A stretch of 64,000 nucleotides of DNA from Rhynchonema sp. JSB1_4 (taxonomy: Eukaryota > Nematoda > Chromadorea > Monhysterida > Xyalidae), in assembly GCA_030248065.1 (NCBI GenBank), contig JASAMV010003861.1, positions 1-64,000 on the forward strand, read 5' to 3'. The translations under genes and the position numbers were made by a program. Below are positions 24,453 to 36,854 of this stretch, in pieces. The notes beneath the pieces were generated by a model. The model did not search any database and was not told where the DNA came from. It was given only the letters and a program-made list of their open reading frames with translations. How positions within the stretch are numbered: the stretch's first letter is position 1; each line of letters opens with the position of its first letter.

Positions 24453-26314
24453 TCATGGCGATGAATCACAACAAACGGATCTAACGGCTTTTCGCACGTC
24501 GCTGGAAAACAAAGTCGCAACCAGTGGGTTCTGGTAGACCCAGATCACCTGCAACATGTCCAGCACCGCTTGAAACACCTCATTGGTGCCGAGTGGGCTA
24601 TCGGTGTCAATGAATGACACATGTGTCAACAGCCAGAACACCGTTATAAATTGCGGCGCTGCCAACAGCAGTCCGATTACGGTTGCGCGAGTGGCAACTG
24701 GTGCTGGTTGACTTGCTGCTGCTTCGTTATGTTGTTGTTGTTTTTGTTCTTTCCCAGCTGCGTTACCAACGGTGTTGTCCGTCCAAGCGTGCGTCGCAAG
24801 GTTCTTTGGTTGTATCTTCTGAAACTGAAGTACAGTCTGTCCTCTTTATCAGGACTTTTTTTATGGTGACACTATTTATACAGTGGAACCCACAGTATAA
24901 TAGTAGTAGCACTTTGTTTCGTTTCAGACACGAAAAGGGTAAGCATCAACAACCGCTCGAGGCGTGACAGTAACGATGAATACCTAGGGTTTTACAATTT
25001 AGCCGGCACCAATAAAATAAAGAGTTGGAGTACATTTGCATGAATATAATAATTCAATTATATAATAATTATATTATGATTATGATGTTCAAAGTATAAT
25101 GAATACTTTGAACTTTTCAACGCTTTTTCGGGCCTGATCTGACCTGGTGATTGCCACTCTATAGTGGATATTGCTAGTAAGTGCCAGAAAATGACCGATC
25201 AAGTGCGCACACGCAGTACAAAGGCAAATGCGGACACGCAATTTGATAAAATTGATTTTTAAAAGGTAAATGGCCAAAATCATGTTAAAATTGACCTTCG
25301 CACGCTGTTTTCGCAGCCACTTGACGGCGACCAGAATGTAGATGACACAAATGGCAACGGTAGCGCACAGAAACAAAAAGGACGTGACGGAAAGCAAGAC
25401 ATATAGTTGCCAAGCGTTGTGAAATTTGATTGAAGTCGCATTCTTCGAAGCTTTCGGTGTGGAAACGGTGCTGTTGTAGCGGTTGGGATACCGTCGACCA
25501 GCGTAATCAACGTTCAGGTCCCAGAACAGCAGCGGTGCACACACGAGATACGGTAGTGCCCAGCAGGCATGCAGCACTTTGACGCCGTGTTTGAACCAAA
25601 ACTGAAAGAAACTAGAAGTGCAATAATAGACAGCAACAACGTGCCGGCCTGACTTCTTATGAAGCTGTGGTGCTGAAAGTGCTAGCTATTCATTATGTTG
25701 CCAACACTTGATCAGTAACACTTTTCTGGTCGCAGCATCACCGCCTTGCTATATGAATATGGCATGTTAGGTTAAAGTACACCAGCAGCAGCACTGATCA
25801 AAGAACCAGCAGGACTGAAAGCTTCGCCATCCATTATTTACACGTCTGACTTACGACATTGTGCGTGTGCGCGTTGCCGACTGCCGTTAACCGATTCCAA
25901 GCGATCACCAAAAGATGCGCTTCACTTGAGTAGCCTGCAGATTGATTATGTCACAAAGCCTTTGAATGGTTGAGACTCGAATCGAGTGAAATCAATCGAC
26001 TGAAACATCAACCTACTAGCGCCATACGCCACGAACAACAAGCAACCCAGCCACCAGCTGTCGTGCGTGATCAGAAATCGAAGCGATTCATTGTCACCGA
26101 CAAAAATCAGACCGCGATATAGCAGCCAATAAGAGGTCATGTGAATTAGGTCACTGACGCCGAGTGAAAATAACAGTTTGAAATAGAACGTTTTTAGTTC
26201 GTGCTTACGACGTTGCCAAAGCACAACCAGAAATAGAACGTAAATGGGCCAACTTGTGCAACTGACAACGTAGTAGAAAATGTCGCTGACTCTTACGATA
26301 ACCTTGAGATCCAT
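24453..26314 (-). CDS. Serpentine (7TM) receptor of the nematode chemoreceptor type
   Basis: Four exons, 26314-26017, 25934-25855, 25601-25296 and 24818-24453, join in consistent phase (1, 0, 0) to a 349-residue protein with ATG start and stop. Seven hydrophobic segments are visible: TM1 near residues 12-33, TM2 43-69, TM3 88-115 across the first junction, TM4-TM5 in exon 3, TM6 near 270-295, and TM7 near 308-328 with Asn-Pro (325-326). TM3 ends in Trp-Asn-Arg (112-114), where rhodopsin-class receptors have Asp-Arg-Tyr; nematode Srg/Srv/Srx-like chemoreceptors typically have Asn-Arg. The third cytoplasmic loop (229-268) is Gln/Ala-rich. It probably acts at the plasma membrane of a sensory neuron through a G protein. 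The ligand is unknown. Intron 3 contains a LINE 3' remnant. Confidence 0.85.
24890..25090 (-). mobile_element. LINE 3'-end remnant
   Basis: This is the reverse complement of about 6,790-6,985: the AAATAAAG-type end with a TAGTAGTAG tail at 24,900-24,910 and the GCCGGCTAAATTG stretch. It is a severely 5'-truncated insertion inside the last intron of the 7TM receptor gene. Confidence 0.85.
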
Positions 26315-26596
26315 CTTGATCTAGTCGGAATGAGTGAGCACTTATTGCATTGAACCCAGAGACTGAAAATAATTGCGGCAAAAGACTGCGAATAACAACA
26401 ACACATTGATTAAAACTGCTTGTCCGTGACGCCAGCTCGCATTGGGATTAATCAGAGATAATAATCGACAACCCTTTATTCTTACGATACTTTTGTCGAA
26501 AAGTTGTTGTATTGCGTCAAAGCTTCAGCTCCCATGTTTATCTTTGCAAAGGCTGAAATCGAAGGTCCAATTGTCTGGAGCGACACACGTCACAAA

Positions 26597-27308
26597 CAGG
26601 GTTGTTTCAAAAAAAAGTGGTTAATTAAAAAAAATTTAAAAAAAAAATTTTTTTTTTGAAACTCAGATTTTGCTTTTTTTTAATAAAAAAAGTTGCCCAA
26701 AATGGGCTGAAATGTCCAAAAATGGCCTTTTTCGAGGCAAAAAATTGGCACTTTTTTTCTGTGGACGGGACAATTTTTCCAAAATCGCGCCTGCGGCGCC
26801 CTGTATTGTCCCCAAATCCGTACAGGGATGCGCGGGGATGGTCTTTTATAGTGATGTGGCACCGATAATGTACCACTGCATGCTACTACACATGTATATA
26901 CATAGGTCTGGTGCAAAACCGGGCGCGCAAAGTCGATCTGACACGCAAGATTTGGGCTGTAATCGATATTTTGATGGTCGTATATCAGATATACGGCATT
27001 AGATGCATTAAAATACATTGTACGGCATGCTACCATACATTAGAGTACATCGTTAGTGAACATCAACCTCAGACTGGTAGGATTCCATAGAATCTGCACA
27101 ATGCTACCGGGTGTCACCACACAAGTTGGGTCTCAGGCGAAAATTTTTCAATTTTTGAAAAATATGTTGCATCGATTTCATTTATCCTGAAACGTCGTTT
27201 GCAACACTTTTTCTAATAAAAAAAAATTTCGTCAAAAAAAAAATCAAAAAAAAAATTTTTTTTTAAAAAAAAAGCTCGTTAATAAAAAAATTTTTTTTTT
27301 CAACCCTG
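26597..27308. mobile_element. hAT-type MITE upstream of the 7TM receptor
   Basis: Ends are CAGGGTTG and CAACCCTG. A perfect 8-bp duplication GTCACAAA lies at 26589-26596 and 27309-27316. The interior is unlike copies 1-3 apart from the termini and has A/T-rich subterminal arms. Confidence 0.9.
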
Positions 27309-27316
27309 GTCACAAA

Positions 27317-28640
27317 CGTATAGGTACAGTCAACCCTTTTTATAGTGCATTCTTTATAGTGAAAACCTCTAAAAATAGTGGATATTTTCTATCGCAATTT
27401 GAGTCCCCATTTTGTCTTTAACCCCCTGATTACAACTGATAGAGGAGGTATTCTTTTTTGTCTCAAAATATGCCGAGTCCCGATCATGTGACTCAGTCAC
27501 AGTGACTGTATAGAGGGTTGACTGTACCTGTTTGTGATATGTGTGGCGCCTGACAATTGGACCTTAGATTTCAGCCTTTGCAAAGATAAACATGAGAGCT
27601 GTAGTTCACAATGCGCAACTGCAGCGGAAGAGTGCAAATTTTCTTCAGCACCCTCAATCAATCAAATTAGCCAGTGTTGTTTACGCAAGAACGACAACAA
27701 CTAAAAGGTAAAAAAGTACAGCCGTCTTCTCAGTGGATTTTGGTTTAGTACGTGTGAACCTCGTTCGTGCGTCATCATTAATCGCATGGCCAATGTGTAC
27801 TGGTCCATGCCCTCAGTCCAGCTAAACATAAGGCCCCATTCACAACACGCTGCTGTAGGCAATTCGTGCAGCTGATGTTCCAACAGCTATGTAGGTATAA
27901 AAGTGCGGTTGGCGTGGTGTTGAAGGAACACAATAATTGAAATACTGAATTCATGTGGAACAAACACGCACGGTTTCATATGGATGACTAAAGCAGCTGT
28001 TGCTGACTTGCGTATCACAAGCTTGTTTTGCTATTTGACTTCAGCAATCTCCAAAAGCGAGAAAACAGCCCGAGCACAGGCTGCGATCAGATAAAAGCGG
28101 AACAGCCAAACTCGATGTCAAGCGAAGTCCGTCTATGTTTTTTTATCGCCGTTTTGAGTATACAGCAAATATGTATACCCATAAGCCCTTCATGCGACAG
28201 CCCTGTGTGTTTTTTGTGCAGCATATTGCAAACAAAAAGATCGAACAGCAGTGATGCAATAAATTTTTTTATTCAAATAGAAGATGACAACATAGCACCC
28301 AAGGAAAAGGCAAGCAAATGACGAACTCTTGTGTTGGCAAATTTCTCAAATAAAGCGGACACACAGTGAAGTCCCACAGAGATATCGAAAAGTCGGGTTC
28401 ACAACGGGGTTAAGTTCCATGCTGCAGATTATAATTAGCACCGGGATTATACATATTATAATTTCGAAAAAAAACAACCAAAAATTACAAAAACTATCCA
28501 GTTCAATGCATACGGGAATATGATATTTGTTGGACTCCGTGTACGACATATGACATGACCACGGAAAGATAAGTGAACTGGTAGTTATGGAACGCTTGTT
28601 AAATGAGTTGAAGCGCACCGTAATTTGGACCAGCCCAACA
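27317..28640. other. Intergenic region, no gene recognised
   Basis: This lies between the 7TM receptor side and the 3' end of the aerolysin-like gene. The sequence at 27,320-27,545 (ending ATAGAGGGTTGACTGTACCTG) has inverted-repeat-like ends around GTACAGTCAACCC and may be a Tc1/mariner-like MITE. The rest shows short unsupported frames only. Confidence 0.4.
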
Positions 28641-28650
28641 CGCAATGATT

Positions 28651-31584
28651 TCACGCTACTTCAACTTGTTTGTCATACGACGACGTGAATGCGACTCCAT
28701 TCCAAATGCCTTTGATCGTATGAGTCTCGCCAAGTTTATTCCGTATCTTCATCTTGTATGGAACATTGAATCTCTCAATGGACATCATTGACAGACGTTG
28801 AATCTTTTTACCAGGCGGCACCTGGATCGATTCGCTTTTCCTGCAAATTAGGCATTACCTATGTAGACACACATCAGAGCATGGATTGAAGTTACAAGCC
28901 GCTGGTCGTTGCAGCATGACTTCAGTTAACGAAGCAACCTGGTTAGCAGTTGGACAGTTAGAACAAATAGGCCCCTCGTTTGTGAAGTTTGGTAGGCAAC
29001 GCAAGTTTTAGGCAGAAGTTGCTTGAAACAAAAATTAGGATCCCCTCGAAAAAATGGCATGATACACATTAGATGACATCCGAACCGGCCCACGAAACAG
29101 CAAGTCATGGATAAGAAGGGGACAGTGCTGCACACACAGAGGTCACATTTTAAGATGGAGAGAGAGTGGTCACAACTCGTGTGATCGACAACCCCATGTG
29201 CAACCAACTTGTAGGTGCGCGAAACCTTGCTGCTGCAACCGTGTGTCCGCGTATGCTCACCATCTGTTGAGAACTTGAACGAACAATCGCCTTTACCGAT
29301 CAGCGGCAGACTGACGTCGAATGATAGGTTCGCCTGCAATTGCACCGTACATAGGTTGAACACGTAAAGCCAATTTTCGATGCGTTGACAAAATGCTGAA
29401 CAACGAAAATACCCAACACGTGGCCCAACGATTTCGGAACAGGGCACATTCGTCACATATGACGCTTCTGGTATGAAAAGTGTGTCCATAAATGCGCCAA
29501 CCTCAAAGTTCCACTTTATTGAGTCAGTGTTCTGAAAGTTGGTCTCGCTTTCCTTGGTTTCCTCGAACCCATACTCGGCCGTCAGTGGAACGGAGCTGTC
29601 GCGGTTGTCGTAGAATGCTTCGTGCAGACAAACTGGCGTTGAGCTGATCAGCTAAAATAATGATTGTAAGGTTACCGAATAAGGCCGAATTCACAATGCA
29701 CGGATGTTTCCGCGTCAACAAGGCGCGCGCATTGCGAAGCCTAAGCCTAATATTCACACCAATTGACACCCACCTCCGGCATGGCATGACGACAGACATG
29801 TACAGTAAGGTAGGCGCGGCTCGCCCATTAGCTGCTTGCTATTATGTGCGTTACGAACAAAGTTCTTCAGGAGGCAGGACCACAAAGTGAACAAAGAAGG
29901 GATGCTCTTGGTCCAAAACATTTATGACCTTTTACCTGAGCACAATCCAGTTCCCACTCCAGATCCAATATCTCGGCGACAGTGCGTCCTTTGTTTGACA
30001 TCTCCTGACCTAAGTCAACCAAGTCCGTGCTCGACTTTCCCTGCTCCACCATTTATTAATGTAAGTATGCATGTGCTTTACGATATGTAAAGGGAAACTA
30101 CACAAACATGAGCTCGATTCCGCAGCTGGCAGAGTGGTGAGACATTCACACGTGACTGCTGATTTGGTAAATGTCACACGTTGAAGAATACAAAATGGGG
30201 CACGATGATTTTCTCTTTCTACTCGTTTAGAACGCAGACCATCTTCGAAATCGGGCTCGTGTTGGCGTAGTTATTCTTTATTTTACAGCATTTTCAACGA
30301 ACACAGATCCCGAGGCTTTAGCCAGCCTTCACCGGGGGGGGGGGGGGGGTGCGCACAGACTGGAAACCAAATAAACACACCTTCAATACGGAGAGAGTGG
30401 CCCTGTAAAAGTTGATTACGAAAAGGTCAAACTGTGTACCTGCAAATTTGGTATACTTCGATCGAGACGATTATGCAACTCTGTGATCAGCGTATTGCGC
30501 TGATCTTCGATGGACATGCGACCGAGTTCTTTGACAGTCCGATACTTCTGCTGCATCAGCAACTGCGCGACGCCAGCAATTTCGACGAGACGTTGGTCGC
30601 TCAGACCCTGCAGACTTGATATGCCTGCAATTTTGTAGGACGTACAAGGCGATCCAGATAGGAGGAATGCAACCCTTCTGAACAGCTCCTTCTCTGGGGC
30701 GGGTTGAATTGTTTGACGCGCATTGCATATTTCAAACGAACGAAAAAATTTCTATGGTTTCCATGGTCGGAATTTCATTTGTTTGAACAACATGAAGCAG
30801 GAGTTGTGCCACGGACGATGAAAGTTGGTGTCTCTCGGCTCGCCAGAATCATGACAACCATGTCGCAAGACTTTGTTGTCCGAAGCATAGATTTGACTTG
30901 GCTCAGCTTCAGTTTAGTCATTTTTACTTAGGATGACACCAACAATGACCTGGTGATGTGTCATGCATCCTATGATACTGTACCACCAAAAATTATTATG
31001 GCAATTTCGGAAAAAGCGTACGTTTGATGTGCCACTGTGTGCTGAACGACAGCCAAACAAACACAGGGAATGAGGGCTTCAAACGGCTGCGTTCCTATCT
31101 GGGTCACCCGGTGCCGGTATGTGCAGTCGTACGACATTGTCAGTTTTCACATATCACATAGGTAATAGCAAGACAATGTGCATGGGCACGCCTGAATGTT
31201 GCGACGTAAACTGTGATTACTTTGGGCAATCACAATGTCCACGAAAAAAGTGAGATCCGGTGACACAAAGTGACACCACGGACCGTCGCTAAACATGCGA
31301 TGCTTCGATGACCGGAGAGAACAACCTACAGGTCCGCAAAACTAGCCAATGAAGTTGACATTGACATGTATGATCCTCACGTCCCAGCATTCACCGAGCA
31401 TGGGAATTTCAGTTCATTCACAGCGCGATCACGCACAAGACTTACTGGCAGTGCTGTGCTTGTGCATCTCAACAATCAGCGTGTTTCGTTTGTCGTCCAT
31501 CGACATGTTGTCCAGTTCACTCAAAGTGCGCCATCCACCCAGTAGTAGCGCCTGGCGCAGACTCGTTGGCCGTTCGGCACTCAT
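28651..31584 (-). CDS. Aerolysin-like (ETX/MTX2 or natterin-type) beta-pore-fold protein with N-terminal repeats
   Basis: Six exons, 31584-31446, 30624-30440, 30040-29936, 29651-29502, 29333-29209 and 28840-28651, join in phase to 297 residues. An in-frame ATG at 31611 would add nine. The N-terminal half has two or three copies of a repeat of the form RT-x-x-EL-x-x-MS-x-(D/E)D-x-RNTLI. The C-terminal half is rich in alternating Ser/Thr strands, then VPPGKK in the last exon, a pattern of the aerolysin-like superfamily, whose members oligomerise and can insert into membranes. In animals these are secreted or cytosolic proteins used in defence, digestion or vesicle handling. No signal peptide is seen. 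The third acceptor (at 30041) has a poor pyrimidine tract, and the exon 4-5 boundaries rest on phase and pattern. The family call is moderate and no activity can be claimed. Confidence 0.6.
30098..30235. repeat. Dispersed repeat (copy 1) in intron of the aerolysin-like gene
   Basis: It matches 58728-58866 over about 135 bp: GAGCTCGATT, GTTGAAGAATACAAAATG and GATTTTCTCTTTCT are shared. No clear terminal repeats. Nature unknown. Confidence 0.75.
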
Positions 31585-31611
31585 TGTTGATGTGGAAATC
31601 GAAATGGACAC

Positions 31612-33200
31612 AGAGTAATTATACGGGAGGAACTTTTAGGCTGCTGCAATGTTTGAAACTCGAAAAAATCCGAATACAGTTTTGACCAAATAATCTGACC
31701 AAACGATGCGTCCGAGACCGATCACAAACTCACACTGACCGGTTGTTGATTTCATGATTCAATGAGAAAGAAATGTATCTGGGGGTCGTCAACCCCTGGT
31801 GGCATCGACCACAAACAAGAACACCTTTGTCCCATCAATAAGGTCTAAAATTTCTTTTATCGGTTGCCGTGCGAAGCTACACATTCTACTGATAGTGATA
31901 ACAACATTAATAATAACTTTTTGCTCTCAACATGGTAACCGTATGTATGTGCACCGTGGACGCACATCAATGAAACTTTGGGTTGAAAAAATATGACAAG
32001 ATTAATGTGGGAATGTGCACAAAAAAGGAAATAGAAATGAAAGTTGGAAAGCAGATCAGAAAATTGCAGAACACTTTCTCAAAGCTGACATTATACGCTG
32101 AAAATAGCCGATATCTGATGTAGCTGACCAGAATATTCAAAAATATGAGAGCTTGTGGATTGCACGCTAAACTGGTTAAAGGAAAAAATATAGGATAACA
32201 AAATATAATGGCAATATAATATCCTACCAGTTTATACATAGAATTCGGTCACAAAAAGTATTGAATAAGTTGAAAAACATAACTAGCGCGGAAATGGAAA
32301 TATGTAGAACAACCTTGTAGAACCTCAAAATGCAATGAAATTGGGGTGAACTCACTAACAATACTACAAATTCTCGAATATGAATAACTAATTTTATTAG
32401 ATAACCTATAGTCAAAGCTCAGTTATATAATACTCGCTCGGTGGAGTGGAGATTGGAATTACTTGTGCAACAACAAAACAAACATTCTGTGGTTCACGTC
32501 TCTTATACTATGAAACTATGATACAAGTTACATAGATGAGTACAAACTGAACAATTTTGCCTGACAATGACTACAACTATACATTGACTAAATCGATAAC
32601 CTTTTTCAAATAATGATTAATCCACCAATCAGTGGTGTTGGGCAGTAGCGAGTCATTCAACCTTGGCGTCGGCAGGCACTTCGTACTTTCGCTTCCGACC
32701 AATACGCCACTGAAGTTAATGCGAATTTGGCACCACTTGCTTTTTTAGCCGGACCGGACAAGCGTGCACCAAGTTTCAGAATATTGGCGGGAGAATGTTC
32801 TGCAGCTCAGCAATCAACATTCACATTCCTTCATTTATTGATTTGCAGAATCTTCGATCGGAAAACAAAAAAACGCACAACCCTTGCTAATAGTGCCTAA
32901 ATCGGCAAAACATGCATCCCTTTCCGTCATAAAATAAAATGAGGCTTGGCACTGTCTTAGCATGTTGCGGGTCATACTGAGGACACTTTGAGCGTTAGGT
33001 ATGCCACGAATTCCGATAAGCATTAAAGTGGAACCTAAACCAGAAACGAAGAGCTGTCTGTCACCCCGGGTACAAACTGCTCGACTCAAAAAAATTGCGT
33101 CACTAAACAGGACACAAGCCGTCACCAAGTGTGACATGACACCAAATCCCACACGATGAAGAAAACTTTATGGGCAACCCTATACGAAAGCAAGTCACCC
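31612..33200. other. A/T-rich intergenic region without convincing gene
   Basis: It lies between the aerolysin-like gene and the single-TM exon. A minus frame at about 32,835-33,107 could be a downstream exon of the 33.2-kb gene (RGDRQLF then GSTLMLIG), but its acceptor and phase could not be fixed. Confidence 0.4.
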
Positions 33201-33202
33201 AC

Positions 33203-33355
33203 CTTGCTCATCATGGCCACGTCCTCGTCCTGTTCAATACAACATTGCATGATGCACGTGGCACAAATGATGAACACGATGATGAAATATAGCACGAACA
33301 CCACCACGAAGCCGAAGTAGTCGTACGGCTCGAGCTCTTGCTTCAGATTCACCAT
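33203..33355 (-). CDS. First exon of a small single-pass membrane protein, paralogue 1
   Basis: An ATG-initiated 51-codon exon ends at AAG followed by donor GTGGGT. It starts MVNLKQEL, then has a hydrophobic span of about 25 residues (GFVVVFVLYF onward) and an acidic tail IEQDEDVAMMSK. A second exon with near-identical layout lies 2.2 kb upstream (35433-35585). I do not recognise the family. The remaining exons are not found with confidence. Confidence 0.55.
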
Positions 33356-33359
33356 TTCG

Positions 33360-35430
33360 GATGGGACTGGAAAGAGTATGGGATTGCATTTATTTGCAAC
33401 TTGGACTGTAGTGACTTGGACTTGCAACTTGGACTGGACTGAAATTATTTGTCATCGTTTTATTGAGCCGATGAATAGAACTGGATCATTTCTGACTCGG
33501 GACAATTTCGCGTAATGCGTTGTATTCAATACATAGTGAATTGGCGACAAACCAAACACTGTAACCGTTTGCTGGTGGCCAAATATTGATGCTTATCAGC
33601 GAGCTACGCTCTACTGCAAAAACAGCCTTACATAACTTGATTTCTCGTGTAACTAAATTGACTGGAACATCAATCAAAATTGCAGAATTGAAACTGGAAA
33701 ACACTGAGTTCCACCACCCCCTATCAGGCCAATCAAAGCGACCACGTTGCTAACATTTCGTTCCACCCGTTGACAAAAATTGGTAAAAAAACTCACTTTT
33801 GTGAACGAGTTCGCACCAATTTGGATCAAAATGACTAGCTGCAGCACCAAACGCTTGCGAATGAGACCTGAAGCCACTTTTTTGCAAAAAAATAAAAAAT
33901 ACCACCGATCGATCAGACAGATACAGCCCGAAAATGGGCGATTGGCACGGGAAACAAATAATTATTCCAGATATAAACTTTCATTTTGACGACTTTAATT
34001 TTATGCTATAATGTACAACGGACTGAGAATAAGGTATCATCACAATATTGGAGCTAATATCAACGTCTTTGACACAGAATCTAAATGCGCAATCTAACAT
34101 TTATTATCACTCAAATCAAAAACTAAACTAAGGACAGTCCTATTTGAGATCAAATGCAAGAAAAAAGCAAAATTATAAGAAATTCAGAGCCTTCGAAAAA
34201 TCATGGAACGAACAACATTGATTTTTCACAAGCGGAATCACATTCAGGAAAAGAAACTAAAAAGAGAAAGAAACCGAGTCTAGGCTGATTTCCAGCCAAT
34301 AAAATGGGGCGATAAAAAATATGTGCGACTACAGACGAAAAAAATAATACCTGAACATTATAGCAATGAGACTATTTCAGTTCTGTAAAGCCTGGAACGT
34401 AAAGCAAGTTAAGAGATCAAAGTAACTCAGAAAAAAGTAGTGGAATGCTGAACGAATAATACACAACAAAGGAAGAAAAAGTAAGAAGACCAGACCAGAT
34501 GAGACAGGAATATGGAGCACAGGAAAGTATGATAGGCAAGTTTGACGGGAATCTAAGAACACAACCATTATTATTCTAAAAGAGTAAAAAAATCATCTTT
34601 GGTGTATTTAAGTCAATCTCACTGTGGTTCTCAGACCACTACAAACATAAATTGCAACAAAAACTATGATCCCACAAAACGCACAACCCTATACTAAATA
34701 CCATTGCAAAACATTCATAAAAATACGTCTTTTCACTGAATTGAATATGCGATAGGCACCTATAGTGAATTTAAAAAAAACATCATTTATCACGCAATAC
34801 CATCTACAATTGCTGCGTTCAGAAACCTTGATGTTATGAGAGAATTAAGGCTTTACATGGTTAAAAACGTGGTTACTCGATGGTTTCGCTGGATGATATC
34901 CAAGAATAAAGCTAGAAAACACGAGGAAAGCTCTCCGAAAGTTGTGCAATTGGCCGTGTTGCCAGGCGCGTTGTGTCGGATCAATCAGTCCGAATGAGCA
35001 TTGTTTTCGGCGTTTCTGCTGCGTCGACGGCCGATGCGCCACTGGATATACATAAGTTCACAACTTTTCACGTGGTTGGTCCTCCTTTTTTCTGGCATTA
35101 TTGCACCGAAGCTTTTCAGGCACACAAAAAAGCTTCGTATTGGTGAAGTCTGTGCCCGGAATATTCACATGAGCCTAAATTCTGAGTGTAAATTGCTGCA
35201 CCAGGGAAATATTGCAAATCCTGATGTCTATTTTACCGCTGGACCGGTTCAAAAGGCACTCCACGTCAGTGTTTGGTTGTGGCAGCAATGTTCGCAAAAC
35301 AGACGCTGTTTCAACGCAGGTAGATCAGAACGCCCTGATACGAAATGCGGTACGGTACTGTCTGGCTTGAAAACACCCACCCAACCCCTGATCGAAAAAC
35401 AGAAGTCCACCCACAACCGAACTTCCCCCA
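33360..35430. other. Region between the paired membrane exons
   Basis: One well-bounded candidate exon on minus (about 33868-33789, between a CTTCAG acceptor and a GTGAGT donor) has two open frames but no recognisable product. The rest is A/T-rich with no supported gene. Confidence 0.35.
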
Positions 35431-35432
35431 AC

Positions 35433-35585
35433 CTTGCTGAGCATAGCAGTGTCTTCGGTGTCCTCAATACAGCACCACATGACGCACGTAATGCAGATGG
35501 TAAAGACGATTGCGAAATACGTCACGAAAACGACCACGAAACCGGTGTAATCCAGAATGTTGAGCTCTTGCTTCAGGTTAACCAT
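35433..35585 (-). CDS. First exon of a small single-pass membrane protein, paralogue 2
   Basis: It is 51 codons from ATG to AAG, followed by donor GTTGGG. It shares MVNLKQEL, DY, GFVVVFV and the CCIE...ED.AM.SK tail with the exon at 33203-33355. The equal length and shared splice position show a tandem gene duplication. Function unknown. Confidence 0.55.
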
Positions 35586-35751
35586 ATTTTTTTGATAACT
35601 TTTGTTTATTTTTTTTTATAAATGGGGACAAGGGCAGTTTTCGGGGATATCTTCTGCCTACCGGGCGTGATCTCAGTCCATTTTGACGACGCAAACCAAC
35701 AAAATCGCGGCAGTTTGTGCGGAAACAACGTGCAAATCTTGAAATTGAAAA

Positions 35752-36115
35752 CTAAACAGGACGGACACAAAATAAAAGATTCGGAGCGCACGCTGTCGAG
35801 TTAAACATCAGCTCGATGGGCCTGGTCGTTATGCTGGAAGTGACGCGTGCACAGACAGGCAGGGGTTGGTTAGACTCGGTTCGGTGCACCGCTGGCTTTT
35901 CCTGAAGCGTGGCGCAGTGGTGGTGTTGGCATAAAAGCACAGCACATGGGCACCACATTCGCAGACACATAGGAGGCAGCTTATCGTGCACTTTGGCGTA
36001 TTCGTGTTGTGGCGGTTCCTTTTTCATTTTATCAGCTTTCCTCAGCACACCGAGAATGTCGCTGTGCTTCTGTTGTGCAGCACAGCACCGTATTTTATGG
36101 CACGATAAGAAACCA
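35752..36115 (-). CDS. Possible terminal exon, Cys/His-rich, unrecognised
   Basis: An open stretch follows a good acceptor (TATTTCAG at 36116-36123) and runs to a stop near 35,752. It has Cys-rich pieces such as KIRCCAAQQKH and MCLRMWCPCAVLLC. No upstream exon was linked and it may be non-coding. Confidence 0.25.
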
Positions 36116-36461
36116 CTGAAATACAAAGATGGTTAGGCATATGCAATGGAACATTGGAGAGTGTAGATAGTGCCCAAAGGACAGGGCACCATGACAGAAC
36201 ATCAGCAAAACAAACAGGCCTCAAAACGGACCGGAAAAGTTTTTATCATTCCCTCGCATAAAGGTAATAATAATAAATGAAACATGCACCAAAACAAACA
36301 TTACATATTATGCGCAATAACAAATCACTGAATGAAACATCACATATGAAGCTTGCGCCGGATGTTAACTTGAGCGCAGGCCTGGCCTCACACTGTGGTT
36401 TTGGTTCACAGTGCATCTGGCCTAAACTTGTCCTGCGACAACAACAGCCGGAGCCTGAAGC

Positions 36462-36757
36462 TATAGTCTGTTGACTAAATATCGACATAGTGTTTGTAGC
36501 CCCATACAGTCAAATTTGGAGCGGGTTAGGTAAACACAAATGTTTCACCCTTGTCAACTCCGGCTGCTGGAGTTCAACATTAGCCGTATTGGTTGGATGG
36601 CAGACCACGTAGTTTTGTGCATACAGAACCACTAATGTTGAATGACAGTAGCCTGAGTTGGCAAGGGTGAAACATTTGTGTTTACCTAACCCGGTCCAAA
36701 TTTGCCTGTATGGGGCTACCTACAAACACGATGTCGATATTTAATCAACAGACTATA
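36462..36757. mobile_element. 296-bp MITE with TATAGTCTGTTGA ends
   Basis: Two arms of about 117 bp (36462-36578 and 36640-36757) are inverted copies. The ends TATAGTCTGTTGA and TCAACAGACTATA are compatible with a TA target duplication of Tc1/mariner type. It lies 97 bp downstream of the DGCR6 stop codon. Confidence 0.8.
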
Positions 36758-36854
36758 ACAATTCGAACGTCCAAACGTCAATCACCACACAAGAACACCA
36801 AAGTTAGCAAAACAACAAATGTTTCACAGCCGTCCATATTCTGTCACAACAATC

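Noticed and set aside
28346..28654. 102-codon minus frame downstream of the aerolysin-like gene
   Set aside because: It overlaps the stop codon of the spliced gene in another frame and lies in its 3' flank.
35001..35621. 206-codon plus-strand frame
   Set aside because: It runs antisense over the 35433-35585 membrane exon and has no recognisable domain. The conserved paralogue pattern is on minus.
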